NCBI GenBank assembly: GCA_021323555.1
Contig: JAJONP010000178.1
Location: forward strand, 1 to 5,836
DNA length: 5,836 bases
DNA from: Gammaproteobacteria bacterium
Lineage (GTDB): Bacteria; Pseudomonadota; Gammaproteobacteria; DSM-16500
Reading direction: 5' to 3'
Shown in pieces: positions 5,792 through 5,836 of this stretch. The number at the start of each line of letters is the position of its first letter. Position 1 is the first letter of the stretch. The position numbers and the translations under genes are program-made. The notes below the pieces were generated by a model, which saw only the letters and a program-made list of their open reading frames with translations, was not told where the DNA came from and searched no databases.

Positions 5792-5836
5792 TAACCATTC
5801 ACGGCTTCTTTCAATTACCCCTCAATAGAAGTGGCG

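Noticed and set aside
5767..5836. C-terminal end of a minus-strand gene (LKEAVNGYSAYLLPK then stop)
   Set aside because: An in-frame TAA lies only 15 codons upstream (5817-5815), and the remaining stretch is too short to identify; it could be the tail of a broken gene but cannot be supported.

Overview
The window is AT-rich and comes from a gammaproteobacterium. The minus strand carries the start of clpA, then clpS and a complete NADP-type icd, followed by a broken aromatic amino acid permease of the TyrP (HAAAP) kind. This clpA-clpS-icd neighbourhood, together with TyrP-like permeases and lineage-specific hydrophobic paralogues, suggests an intracellular member of the Legionellales (Coxiella, Rickettsiella, Diplorickettsia or Legionella type). 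That placement is inferred from gene content and recalled gene order; no database search was made.

Layout. Positions 1-374 (minus) hold the first codons of clpA, with a strong ribosome binding site, and the adaptor gene clpS; the two are 21 bases apart and surely act together in N-end-rule proteolysis by ClpAP. Positions 375-594 are an AT-rich spacer. Positions 595-1857 (minus) are icd, a TCA-cycle isocitrate dehydrogenase with its catalytic, NADP-binding and regulatory serine positions intact. It starts with GTG, and its ribosome binding site overlaps the stop codon of the permease gene upstream. Positions 1870-2954 (minus) are the permease. Its N-terminal two thirds and its C-terminal quarter lie in different frames, and about 40-45 codons that the family normally has are missing at the junction, so it is read here as a pseudogene.

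Positions 2955-5836 are the accessory part: two tandem plus-strand genes (402 and 414 codons) encoding unrecognised paralogous proteins. Each has a hydrophobic N-terminal third with about three membrane segments, a conserved linker, a variable middle segment with a faint U-box-like look, and a nearly duplicated C-terminal tail rich in Ser, Thr, Pro and Glu. The duplication includes the promoter: both genes have an extended -10 element (TGnTAnAAT) followed by the same roughly 35-base leader. Divergence is very uneven along the pair, with conserved and variable blocks alternating. They look like lineage-specific membrane-inserted proteins, possibly host-directed effectors, but nothing in the sequence proves secretion or function.

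The housekeeping genes and the paralogous pair are divergently transcribed from the 82-base gap at 2955-3036. No RNA genes, CRISPR arrays or insertion sequences were seen.
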